Positions 42,177-50,803 of a DNA stretch of 64,000 nt are shown here, one piece after another; positions within the stretch are counted from its first letter, which is position 1; the number at the start of each line of letters is the position of its first letter. This DNA is from Paenibacillus sp. Root52 (GTDB lineage Bacteria; Bacillota; Bacilli; Paenibacillales; Paenibacillaceae). Made by a program: the position numbers and the translations under genes. The stretch spans positions 186,001 through 250,000 of the forward strand of contig NZ_LMFO01000031.1 in NCBI RefSeq assembly GCF_001426865.1. Reading direction: 5' to 3'. Under the pieces are notes generated by a model that saw only the letters and a program-made list of their open reading frames with translations, made no database searches and was not told the origin of the DNA.

Positions 42177-44033
42177 CTGCAGTTATCGGAACATTTCTTC
42201 AGTCTCAAGAAATTGTTTATCACGCTCGAAAGGCAGATTTCTCAGAAGACGACATTAGAGGAATTGGGCACAGTATGGAACTGCACACCACGTAATGTAA
42301 AGTGGATTATCCGTCGTTTATGTACGGCTGGGTGGATCGCATGGTCGCCTGGACTTGGAAGAGGGAATCGCTCAACGCTGACGATATTAACTTCGGAAGC
42401 GGAAGTAGTGCTTGCACTCGCTCAGGAAGCAACAATTAAAGGAAAATTTCATGATGGAATAAGATTGCTTGAGAACCACGATGTGGACGATGTCATACGT
42501 GGCAGATTTGTACAGTGGCTAGAGGGGCAGTATGGTTACCGAGTAGATAAGAATGAACATTATCAACTAGACACACTGCGTCTTCCCTTTTACCGAAGTA
42601 TGCCTAATCTAGATCCAGCTTTTGCACTTCGGCGTACAGAGTGGCATATGGCACGGCAACTCTTTGATACACTTCTTATTGAAAATGTTGACAATAACGA
42701 AGTCCTTCCTCACTTGGCTTATTATTGGGAAACGGATAACAGTGAGAGTACATGGACTTTTTACATACGTAAAGGCGTACTCTTTCATGACAATACCGAA
42801 CTCCATGCGAAGGATGTTGTCTATACTCTTGAACGATTAACGTCAACAGATTTTGGGCGAACAGAATGGACTGAGCTTCCATTAGCTAAAATTCGAGCCA
42901 TAGGCCTATACTGTGTTGAAATTAGTCTGAGCCGACCGTATCACCTTCTTCCACAACTGCTCGCTTCTCCACGTGCTTCAATCCTCCCGCTCTCTTCGGG
43001 AAAGCGTTCATCTAGGGAATTTTCACGTTTTCCCATTGGAAGTGGCCCGTTCCGAGTAGTTGAGAACGATGACTCCCAAATTGTTCTTGAAGCCTTTCCT
43101 GCTTATTTTTCGGGACGAGCTCATCTCGACCGAGTTGAATTGTGGATCATACCGGAAACACGTTATCATTTATCACCTCTAAAGGAATTAGCTGGGGATA
43201 CGCTTCCCTATATTCATCCGTTTCAACTTCATCCACGAAACAATCAACAGCCTGACATTGAACAAATAGAAACGGGATGCACTTATATGACATTTCAACT
43301 AAACAAGCCAGGACCTCTAGAATATGACGATTTTCGACAATGGCTTAGTCGTTTAGCCAATCCACATCGCATGAGTGCAGATCTTAACAACGATACCTAT
43401 AGCCCTGCCTATAGTTTTTTTCCTGATTGGAGCATCCTCTCTGAACAAATGTTAGAGCATAAAGAATATACGAACTATAGTTCCGGCTACTTAAAACCAG
43501 AGTCAGATTATCTAGATGAGCCACCCTTTCTTCCACAACAAACACTATCCATTCTGACCTATCATATATTGGGTGATTCTCTGGAACGAAACGCTCGCTG
43601 GTTTAGCGAACAATGTGATAGATATGGAATAAAAATTAACGTTGAGGTTCGAGATTATGAAGAGTTTATTCGTCCAGAGATTATCGATGCCGCGGATCTT
43701 GTATTAGCTAATGCTGTTGTTGATGATAATTCGGTTATTTCTTTTTTACGACTTATGTTTGACGATCGACACGTCGTACGTAGGCACCTATCCCCGGAGA
43801 TTTACGAACATCTAGACATTAGATTGCGTATGATCGAAGACGAGCCCGAAACAAACAAACGGATTCAAATGACCCAGGAAACGGAACAATGGCTTAGAAA
43901 TAAACGGGCTTTATTCTTTATGTACCATCTACACCAGTCCACTTACTACGACAAGCGTTTAATAGGTATGCAAACAAACCCATATGGTTGGGCAGATTTT
44001 TATGCACTTGCGCTACGACCATCCAAACATTGA
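42177..44033 (+). CDS. SgrR-like transcriptional regulator with solute-binding domain
   Basis: 618 residues if translation starts at CTG 42177 (CTG CAG TTA TCG), seven bases after GGAGG; TTG 42162 lies inside that ribosome site. No ATG or GTG occurs nearby in frame downstream. The N-terminus (about 1-95) is an SgrR-type winged helix: LEELGTVWNCTPRNVKWIIR. From about 125 on it is a family 5 solute-binding domain without signal peptide: LRRTEWHMARQLFDTLL, DNSESTWTFYIRKGVLFHDN, DVVYTLERL, FPIGSGPFRV. The architecture senses a small molecule in the cytoplasm. It faces away from the EamA exporter gene, the probable target. Confidence 0.88.
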   Translation: MQLSEHFFSLKKLFITLERQISQKTTLEELGTVWNCTPRNVKWIIRRLCTAGWIAWSPGLGRGNRSTLTILTSEAEVVLALAQEATIKGKFHDGIRLLENHDVDDVIRGRFVQWLEGQYGYRVDKNEHYQLDTLRLPFYRSMPNLDPAFALRRTEWHMARQLFDTLLIENVDNNEVLPHLAYYWETDNSESTWTFYIRKGVLFHDNTELHAKDVVYTLERLTSTDFGRTEWTELPLAKIRAIGLYCVEISLSRPYHLLPQLLASPRASILPLSSGKRSSREFSRFPIGSGPFRVVENDDSQIVLEAFPAYFSGRAHLDRVELWIIPETRYHLSPLKELAGDTLPYIHPFQLHPRNNQQPDIEQIETGCTYMTFQLNKPGPLEYDDFRQWLSRLANPHRMSADLNNDTYSPAYSFFPDWSILSEQMLEHKEYTNYSSGYLKPESDYLDEPPFLPQQTLSILTYHILGDSLERNARWFSEQCDRYGIKINVEVRDYEEFIRPEIIDAADLVLANAVVDDNSVISFLRLMFDDRHVVRRHLSPEIYEHLDIRLRMIEDEPETNKRIQMTQETEQWLRNKRALFFMYHLHQSTYYDKRLIGMQTNPYGWADFYALALRPSKH

Positions 44034-44102
44034 TGGATTTCGTTCATCAAGAAATAATGAATATTTTGGTTAGCCACTAACCTGCCCGTCAGATTAACGA
44101 AA

Positions 44103-44130
44103 AGACAGCCGACTAATTAGTCAGCTGTCT
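44103..44130 (-). terminator. Terminator for the acetyltransferase gene (minus strand)
   Basis: AGACAGC and GACTAATTAGTC and GCTGTCT form a near-perfect palindrome; on the minus strand it is followed by TTTTCG. Confidence 0.7.
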
Positions 44131-44242
44131 ACGATCAAGGTTAATATTCTACTGATTTTTTTGTTGGGACTCACGATAAACTTATATTTTGTTAATATTT
44201 AATCAAAAAAAGAGTTATGAAATGGAGTCGTATGTACTTAAT

Positions 44243-44791
44243 TTAGCGCAGCAGTTCCCATTCATGCTGTAACATGCCATACACAGCGTGGTTCACGTAG
44301 CCTTTAGGCAGCTTCTCTGCTTGTCGAATGACGCCCTCTAGCACGAATCCAAGCCGCTCTGGAATAGCTCGACTGCGTTTGTTATTGGTCGCCGAACGAA
44401 TCTCCACTCGGTTCAGATCCAATGTCACAAGTGCATAATCCACGAGCACACGGCACGCACTGGTCATCAATCCTTGCCCCTCGTAACCTTTTCCAAGCCA
44501 GTATCCAATGCTTACGGAGCGATTCGTCCAATTAATTTCATGGAAGCCAATGATGCCTGCAAGCTCGCCTTTTAACCATACACCTGCGGTAAATCCACCA
44601 TTTTCAGCACCTTGCTTCAAGGCATTGGTAATAAAGTTGGAGGTATGCTCGATTTCGGTCACATGATCCACCCATGGTAGCCAGTGTCTTAATTGATCCC
44701 GTGAACGATCTGTAAGTTCAAATAATGGCTTCGTGTGCTCCATCGAGAGAGGGCGTAGTTCGGTATATTCATCCAATGAATAGGTAAACAT
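44243..44791 (-). CDS. RimJ/RimL-type N-acetyltransferase
   Basis: 182 residues behind AGAAGGTT. It is the protein-Ser/Ala acetyltransferase subgroup of GNAT enzymes: ELRPLSMEHTKPLFELTDRS at the start, LAGIIGFHEINW, SIGYWLGKGYEGQGLMTSA (acetyl-CoA loop GxGxxG/A) and NRVEIRSATNNKRSRAIPER then LGFVLEG. Bacillus YdaF and YjcK-like proteins have this form. The substrate may be a ribosomal protein N-terminus or a small molecule. Located 34 bases after the DUF2164 gene on the same strand. Confidence 0.9.
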   Translation of the reverse strand: MFTYSLDEYTELRPLSMEHTKPLFELTDRSRDQLRHWLPWVDHVTEIEHTSNFITNALKQGAENGGFTAGVWLKGELAGIIGFHEINWTNRSVSIGYWLGKGYEGQGLMTSACRVLVDYALVTLDLNRVEIRSATNNKRSRAIPERLGFVLEGVIRQAEKLPKGYVNHAVYGMLQHEWELLR

Positions 44792-44825
44792 GAGTGCAAC
44801 CTTCTTTCTTAGTCAATTTAGGGTT

Positions 44826-45083
44826 TTAACGGGACTTAAGGGGCAGTTTGCGTTCTAATGCAAACAGATCCTCTTCCAGCGAGGCCATGCGTTGATTCGC
44901 CGTAGTGCGTGCGTCAGCGAGGGCCTGATTATATATGTAGGGAGCGAGCTGGGTCATGAACAGATCCAGTACACCCCAAGCTGCCAAATCGCCCAGTTCT
45001 TCGCCGCGTTCCTCTTCGAAATACGACTGGATGGTGCGTATGGCGTCATCCTGCTGTTCTTTGGTCAGTTTTAGCGTGTTCAA
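44826..45083 (-). CDS. DUF2164 family protein
   Basis: 85 residues with a TTG start at 45083, eight bases after GGGAGGG. The family core is visible: LTKEQQDDAIRTIQSYFEEE, then GDLAAWGVLDLFMTQLAPYI and YNQALADARTTANQRMASLE. DUF2164 proteins are small, helical and of unknown function. Probably co-transcribed with the following acetyltransferase gene, separated by 34 bases. Confidence 0.85.
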   Translation of the reverse strand: MNTLKLTKEQQDDAIRTIQSYFEEERGEELGDLAAWGVLDLFMTQLAPYIYNQALADARTTANQRMASLEEDLFALERKLPLKSR

Positions 45084-45364
45084 TTGGGAAACCCTCCCTT
45101 AAATTCTGGTTTTACTACCATGCTACATGATTCGTGCGCACCCGTCAAAATGGTTATAGGCCTATCTTGAATGCGTTTGATCCTGACTTTGGTGCCGTTC
45201 TTTATTGAACTCATCCTCCGTTAAAGGTATATTTAAATGAAACGCGTACGAAACTTTCCAGAAAGCAACATTAATCTGGTTGATGTCTTCGTATATCCAA
45301 AGGATGATAGCGGAATTGCTGCAATTCCTGAAGCTCCAATCCATTTATGAAAGGTTTGATAGCT

Positions 45365-47086
45365 GTGGACAATCGTACCACCCCACCTAACTTTATCAAA
45401 AATATCATCACCGAAGATCTCCGGTCTGGAAAAGTCCAGGAAGTTATTACCCGTTTTCCTCCGGAACCGAACGGTTATCTGCATATCGGACATGCCAAAG
45501 CAATTTGGATTAACTTTGCGCTGGGCGGCGAGTTTGGCGGCAAGACAAATCTTCGCTTTGATGACACGAACCCGGTTAAGGAAGACGTAGAATATGTTCA
45601 ATCCATCCAGGAAGACGTGAAATGGCTCGGATATGAGTGGAACGAGAAGCGTTTTGCCTCGGATTATTTCGATGAGATGTACAATCGTGCGGTCTTGTTG
45701 ATCCAAAAAGGAAAAGCTTACGTTGACGACCAAAGCGCCGACGAAATTCGTCAAATGCGCGGAACGCTGACGGAGCCAGGCAAGAACAGCCCGTACCGTG
45801 ATCGCTCGGTAGAAGAGAATCTTGATCTGTTCACACGTATGCGTGCAGGCGAATTCAAGAACGGAGAGAAAGTGCTGCGTGCCAAGATTGATATGGCTTC
45901 GCCAAACATCAACTTGCGTGATCCAGTGATCTACCGGATTTCTCATGCACACCATCACAACACAGGTGACAAATGGTGCATCTACCCGATGTATGCTTTT
46001 GCACACCCGCTCGAAGATGCTATTGAAGGTGTGACGCACTCCCTCTGTTCCCTAGAGTTTGAGGATCAACGTCCATTCTATGATTGGGTAATTGCTGAGT
46101 GCGAGATGGAGAGTCAACCACATCAATATGAGTTTGGTCGCTTGAATCTGTCCCAGATGGTGACCAGTAAACGGAAGCTGAAGCTACTTGTAGACGAAGG
46201 TCATGTAGATGGATGGGATGATCCACGTATGCCAACAATCTCGGGTCTGCGTCGTCGGGGTTATACTCCAGAAGCTATTCGTGATTTCGTATTTGAGACA
46301 GGCATCTCTAAGAGCCAAGGGGTTATCGATATTCAAACGCTAGAGCACTTTGTACGGGAAGACTTGAAACTGAAAGCTCCGCGTACGATGGCAGTTCTGC
46401 ACCCACTCAAGGTTGTTATTACCAACTACCCTGAGGGTCAAGTGGAGTGGCTTGAAGCTGAGAATAATGTGGAGAATCCAGAGATGGGTAACCGTCAAAT
46501 TCCATTCTCCCGTGAGATTTATATTGAACAAGATGACTTTATGGAGAATCCGCCGAACAAATATTTCCGTTTGTTCCCTGGCAACGAGGTTCGTCTGAAA
46601 CATGCTTACTTCATCAAATGTAACGATGTGATTAAGGATGCAGAAGGTAATGTGATTGAAATTCACTGTACCTATGATGTGGAGACGAAGAGCGGCAGCG
46701 GATTTACAGGTCGTAAAGTAAAAGGCACAATCCACTGGGTGGAAGCGACCCAAGCGGTACCTGCGGAGTTCCGTCTGTACGAGCCACTGATCTCGGCTGA
46801 AGCACCAGAAGTAGACAGCGAGCCAGAGGTAGTCGTAGCTGGGGCTGAAGCTGAAGTTGTGGAAGAACAACCTGAAAAAACATTCCTGGATCAACTGAAT
46901 CCGAATTCGCTTGAGATTGTACACGGATACGTGGAACAGGAGATGAAAGAGGCGAAGCCTCAAGATAAATTCCAATTCTTCCGTCACGGCTACTTCAGCG
47001 TAGATCCGAAGCATTCCGAGCCAGGTCGCCCGGTATTTAACCGCGTGGTATCACTCAAAAGCTCATTCCAACTGCCAAAAGCATAA
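45365..47086 (+). CDS. glnS: Glutaminyl-tRNA synthetase
   Basis: 573 residues from GTG 45365, after GAAAGGTTTGA; the ATG at 45347 lacks a good site. Class I motifs: PPEPNGYLHIGHAKA (HIGH) near residue 30 and SQMVTSKRKLK, where TSKRK stands for the KMSKS loop. RFDDTNPVKEDVEYV and the DWVIAECEMESQPHQYEFGR segment are typical of GlnRS and distinguish it from GltX. The C-terminal anticodon-binding beta barrels carry an acidic insert (about residues 478-506, EVDSEPEVVVAGAEAEVVEE) before LDQLNPNSLEI. It attaches Gln to tRNA-Gln directly. Bacillus uses the GltX/GatCAB route instead, so GlnRS here is a lineage-specific acquisition. No T-box was seen upstream. Confidence 0.95.
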   Translation: MDNRTTPPNFIKNIITEDLRSGKVQEVITRFPPEPNGYLHIGHAKAIWINFALGGEFGGKTNLRFDDTNPVKEDVEYVQSIQEDVKWLGYEWNEKRFASDYFDEMYNRAVLLIQKGKAYVDDQSADEIRQMRGTLTEPGKNSPYRDRSVEENLDLFTRMRAGEFKNGEKVLRAKIDMASPNINLRDPVIYRISHAHHHNTGDKWCIYPMYAFAHPLEDAIEGVTHSLCSLEFEDQRPFYDWVIAECEMESQPHQYEFGRLNLSQMVTSKRKLKLLVDEGHVDGWDDPRMPTISGLRRRGYTPEAIRDFVFETGISKSQGVIDIQTLEHFVREDLKLKAPRTMAVLHPLKVVITNYPEGQVEWLEAENNVENPEMGNRQIPFSREIYIEQDDFMENPPNKYFRLFPGNEVRLKHAYFIKCNDVIKDAEGNVIEIHCTYDVETKSGSGFTGRKVKGTIHWVEATQAVPAEFRLYEPLISAEAPEVDSEPEVVVAGAEAEVVEEQPEKTFLDQLNPNSLEIVHGYVEQEMKEAKPQDKFQFFRHGYFSVDPKHSEPGRPVFNRVVSLKSSFQLPKA

Positions 47087-47156
47087 GGTTGATGGATGAA
47101 TTGAGGATCTGTTCATCAGCGTGCTGGTGAGCAGCCGAGTTATAAGATAAAGAAGG

Positions 47157-47202
47157 GGCATCCTTTGTCATGGTTATCATGACAGGGGATGTCTTTTTAG
47201 TT
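47157..47202 (+). terminator. Terminator after glnS
   Basis: GGCATCC and TGTCATG pair with CATGACA and GGGATGTC around GTTAT; TTTTT follows, and another T-run a few bases later. Confidence 0.8.
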
Positions 47203-47224
47203 TTTTAGGGGGAGGGTTAAGTTC

Positions 47225-47782
47225 GGGTTCAGGCGTAGACTGAGCATAAGTGTAAGTAGAGGCATGGCTGTCGGTACAAGCATAAGTAGAACATGTGCAG
47301 GAGGATGAGAGTCGGCATACACATAAGCAGAATCATGAGCACGACCATGAGATTCAGTATGAGCATGAGCGCCAGCACAAGCAGCAGAACAGGCATGATT
47401 ATGAGCGTGGCTGTCAGCACAAGCACAAGCATAATCATAGGCAAGAAGCAGAAGCAAAAACATGAGGATGAGCATCAGCAGCAGAACATGGACATGATTA
47501 TGAGCACAAGAGTGGCGTGACCATGAGTATCAGCCAAGCAAATGCAGAACACGGGCACGACCCATGGGAGTCAGTATGAGTATGAGCGACAACACAAGCA
47601 GAAGCATAGGCAAGAAGCAGAAGCAAAAACATGAGAATGAGCGTTAGCAGCAGAACATAAGCATGACCATGAGCATGAGTGACAGCACAAGCACAAGCAG
47701 AAGCGTAGGCAAGAAGCAGAAGCAAAAACAGGAGAATGAGCATCAGCAGAACATAAGCATGACCATGAGCTTAAGCACAAAC
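47225..47782. repeat. Degenerate six-base-period repeat tract
   Basis: About 560 bases dominated by CATGAG, CACAAG, CAGCAG-type hexamers on the plus strand. A longer internal unit, GGCAAGAAGCAGAAGCAAAA, recurs at 47440, 47609 and 47708. All frames give two-residue periodic peptides (for example HEHDHE and HKHKHNH on the plus strand, HAHNHA and leucine runs on the minus strand), which looks like a by-product of the repeat, not a conserved protein. Confidence 0.75.
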
Positions 47783-47808
47783 ATTAAATATGTGAATGAG
47801 GTAGGAGC

Positions 47809-48003
47809 CTAACGAACCGAGGACACGCTATTTAAGTGTATGTGGACGTTCCAGCAACGTAACGAATCGTAAACACCTTATTTTGTCGTATGACCTATCT
47901 TTTTAGTAATTTGAAGGTCTTTTTCGCGCAATAACGTGTCTGAGGTTCCTTAGCTTTGGAATCTCCTGAAATTGTGGCAAATAAGACGCCTAGGGTTCGT
48001 TAG
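47809..48003. repeat. Repeat family C, second array
   Basis: Two forward units (CTAACGAACCGAGGACACGC at 47809 and GTAACGAATCGTAAACACCT at about 47860) and two inverted ones (about 47930-47953 and 47979-48003, the last reading CTAACGAACCCTAGGCGTCT on the minus strand). Same unit and forward-forward-inverted-inverted order as at 12647-12843. Confidence 0.7.
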
Positions 48004-48556
48004 AATTACACACAAGGTTAGGTTGAGGGAGGCTAAACTTAGAGGATTGCTAGATCGTAATTCGCACCGCGTGCAACTCCCAGCACGGGGTGCCCTATTT
48101 CATGACTAATGGATGAGACAATTGGGATTCAACAATGAGAGGGTAGGGGAGTTAGAAGACTAGAATAATATTAATGGAGTGGCACGCAGGTGTGTTGAGG
48201 TAGAGACTAAATCGAAGTAGAAGCTCATGTACATTACCATTATTGTTGTAATGGGTACGGCTTACATTGGAATTGTGCCAGGTGAGATGTAGTGTTAATG
48301 TCTTTAATATCTCTAATGTCTTCTCGTCCATGCCCCAGCCATCATCGATCACAAGACAAAGGTGAGACCAAAGTGCTCGGCTCCCTACGAACTTTCTGAG
48401 AAGTAGGCTGCATTGAAGCATACGTATCTCCTTTGCCTACTCTCTTGACTTAATCTTCTATATCGTTTGTGAGTAGTAAGGGACGATGATGTTACGCCGT
48501 AACGAAGAGTTTAACCTTAACTCCCCTTAATCTTTTGTTTGAATGTTTGAAGTTTT
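48004..48556. other. Intergenic stretch without supported features
   Basis: An 89-codon minus-strand frame at 48152-48421 has no ribosome site and no recognisable domain. I see no other structure. Confidence 0.4.
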
Positions 48557-48749
48557 ATTTACACCATAACGGAGAGGACAGAATAAAGCTGGAGAAGCGA
48601 AGCGCTCGCCTGCAAGCTTTCTGGAAGAAAGCTACATCGGAAGCATAAGCTATCCCCGGATTTTACCCTTTGGAAAAGGGAAATCCAAAAAATCCGGGGG
48701 TAACAGCGATCGGAGGGTTATTCTGTCCTCGGAGTGCCCTCGTGTAAAT
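48557..48749 (+). repeat. Repeat family B, complete copy 3
   Basis: TTTACACCATAACGGAGAGG through AGGGTTATTCTGTCCTCGGA and CGTGTAAAT. The two ends, ATTTACAC...GAGGACAGAATAA against its complement, form the clearest terminal inverted repeat of the family. The interior has AGCTTTCTGGAAGAAAGCT and a CCCCGGATTTT/AAAATCCGGGG-like helix. Confidence 0.85.
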
Positions 48750-48777
48750 CAAGGTTTCAACTTAAGCAAACAAAAGA

Positions 48778-49995
48778 TTAACCATCACCCATTTCCGTCA
48801 ACACAACAGGCTGATATCCATTCCGCCGATTAATCAGCCACATGATGGCGAAGCCTGCGGCACCAATCAGGGAGAAGAATACCCCGATGTTGTACATAAG
48901 TTCAGCACCGAAGCTCTGGAACAACCAGCCGCCAAACAAACCTGCAATGACGCCGGATAGACCGCCCCATGCCATCGTATAGACGGCTTGACCGGAGGAT
49001 CGATACGGTCTAGGAATAAACAGCATCGTGAGCTGTGTGCCTACATAGAAGTATCCACCGAAGGTAATAGAGTGCATCAGTTGAATAAGCACAACTTCAA
49101 TAGGAAGAGTAGACTCAGCCATCAGTTGCCAACGGATGGCAAACAGTAGACTGACTAGGACAAGCATTGCGAGCAAGAAGCTCATCTTTCTTTTTAGATA
49201 CCGATCCAGCAGTAAGAACACTCCAACTTCCAGAATGGAAGACGTGAAAATCGCCCAGCCGACCATTTGTTTGTTGCCGCCCATCTCCGTAATATAGAGC
49301 GACATGAAAGTGCTGTTCATTGCATTAGGCACGGATACAAGAACGCCAAGTCCAATGAATGCCATGAAATAGGGATTGAACATGACCTTTCCAAATCGGC
49401 GGAATGTGACTACAGGCGTATCTGAAGCAACCGGCTGTCTGGGCAGAAATACTGAGAATGCAAAGGCGACGATAATCATACACGCGAAGACGATGGATAC
49501 ACTGCCTATGCCAAGTCGATCAATTAGTGGACCAGCCGCTACCGCGGTTAGTGCCCAGCCTAAGGAACCCCATAGGCGGAAGGAACCGAACTTTTGCGAG
49601 GTACCATCAATGTATCCAAGGATCAAACTATTCGTTTGAGCGAATAACGGACTTTGAAAAAAATAAAAAACAATCATGGCTGTGTAGATCCAGGCATAGG
49701 TAGGGGCATGGAAGACAGCTTGAGAGAACACAAATGTGCCTCCCATCATAATCATTAGAATAATACGAATATTACGCGATTTATCGCTCCAGAACCCCCA
49801 GAAGGGATTCGCAAACAAGGAGACAAATGGGCCGATCGCCATGAGGCTACCGATCTCTAATTTGGTCATACCAATCTCTTGCAAGTATAATTGCAGAAAT
49901 CCGGCGAAGATGGAGATTGCCCCATAGATGAAGAAATTATATAGTTTCAGCGAGACCAAAGAGGGATTGCCTCTTCCTGGTGCAAATTTATCCAA
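48778..49995 (-). CDS. MFS transporter (PPP/nucleoside:H+ symporter-like)
   Basis: About 405 residues if started at TTG 49995, nine bases after GAAAGGA; ATG 50004 and 50019 are alternatives and the frame is open to 50055. Twelve hydrophobic segments: NFFIYGAISIFAGFLQLYLQ, ANPFWGFWSDKSRNIR (helix 2-3 loop in the MFS_1-like style), PLFAQTNSLILGYID and FGSFRLWGSLGWALTAV. This FGxxRxWGSxGW segment is a mark of the LacY-like and phenylpropionate permease (PPP) groups. Substrate unknown. The gene is divergent from mobA by about 130 bases. Confidence 0.88.
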   Translation of the reverse strand: MDKFAPGRGNPSLVSLKLYNFFIYGAISIFAGFLQLYLQEIGMTKLEIGSLMAIGPFVSLFANPFWGFWSDKSRNIRIILMIMMGGTFVFSQAVFHAPTYAWIYTAMIVFYFFQSPLFAQTNSLILGYIDGTSQKFGSFRLWGSLGWALTAVAAGPLIDRLGIGSVSIVFACMIIVAFAFSVFLPRQPVASDTPVVTFRRFGKVMFNPYFMAFIGLGVLVSVPNAMNSTFMSLYITEMGGNKQMVGWAIFTSSILEVGVFLLLDRYLKRKMSFLLAMLVLVSLLFAIRWQLMAESTLPIEVVLIQLMHSITFGGYFYVGTQLTMLFIPRPYRSSGQAVYTMAWGGLSGVIAGLFGGWLFQSFGAELMYNIGVFFSLIGAAGFAIMWLINRRNGYQPVVLTEMGDG

Positions 49996-50125
49996 TAGAG
50001 CCATTCCTTTCAGAATCATATTGTTCAATGTATCATTTGTTGTATGGGGATTCAATGTATAGACTAAAAGCTACTTTTTCTTATCAAGCATCGAATCGAA
50101 AATACTAGCACTGGAGGAGATCGTC

Positions 50126-50737
50126 GTGAGCACAACAGAGTGGACGGGCATCATTTTGGCAGGTGGTCAATCTAGGCGTATGGGATCGAACAAGGCACTA
50201 TTGCCAGTGAAGGGTTCGACGTTGCTCAGCCAAATCGCTAGTTCAATGATACCAGAAGTCGCCCGCATTATTGTTGCGGGTGGCTCTCATGTCACCACAT
50301 ATGCAGAACTGGGTTATGAATGTGTTCAGGATCAATATCCGGGTAAGGGACCACTTGCTGGATTACACGCAGCGCTACAAGCTTCGGACACGAATTGGAA
50401 CCTTGTATGCGCTTGTGATATGCCGTTGCTTAAACCTTCCTTTTTCGCAGGTATGAAGCAATTGGCCGAATCCAGCGATCAACATTCTGTCATTGTGCCA
50501 CGAATAGCAGGACGTGTGCATCCACTTGCCGGTGTATATCACAGACATGTGCTTACAGAACTTACGCAATGCTTAGACCAAGACCGGTTACGAGTCACAG
50601 GCTGGTTGGAGGAGATGAATCCCCTCTATATCGACGTGCAAGAACTAGAAAGTGTAGGTGTTCTTGATGCGGTAGACCAGTTAAGCAATGTGAACACACC
50701 TCAAGAATACCAGTCTATTCGGAATCATGAACGTTAA
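50126..50737 (+). CDS. mobA: Molybdenum cofactor guanylyltransferase MobA
   Basis: 203 residues with a GTG start at 50126, nine bases after GGAGG. The nucleotidyltransferase signature is IILAGGQSRRMGSNKALLPV (9-28), followed by GYECVQDQYPGKGPLAGLHA and CDMPLLKPSFFAG with the metal-binding Asp. MobA joins GMP to molybdopterin to make the guanine dinucleotide form, which is the form used by the oxidoreductase at 14470. No other mob or moe gene is adjacent. Cytoplasmic. Confidence 0.93.
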   Translation: MSTTEWTGIILAGGQSRRMGSNKALLPVKGSTLLSQIASSMIPEVARIIVAGGSHVTTYAELGYECVQDQYPGKGPLAGLHAALQASDTNWNLVCACDMPLLKPSFFAGMKQLAESSDQHSVIVPRIAGRVHPLAGVYHRHVLTELTQCLDQDRLRVTGWLEEMNPLYIDVQELESVGVLDAVDQLSNVNTPQEYQSIRNHER

Positions 50738-50803
50738 TTGTGCCACTTAGCTCTGACATGACTTGTGATTATCTATTCTTATATGTTTAATTAATCTGAT
50801 CTT

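Noticed and set aside
45084..45364. Possible T-box leader before glnS
   Set aside because: No T-box sequence, specifier structure or terminator found in the interval.
45233..46039. 268-codon minus-strand frame over the 5' part of glnS
   Set aside because: Long antisense shadow; glnS on the plus strand is unmistakable.
47197..47743. Minus-strand frames with leucine-rich start and HAHxHA runs
   Set aside because: Generated by the hexamer repeat; similar periodic peptides occur in every frame, so they are not called genes.
48152..48421. 89-codon minus-strand frame
   Set aside because: No ribosome site, no domain, no neighbour relationship.
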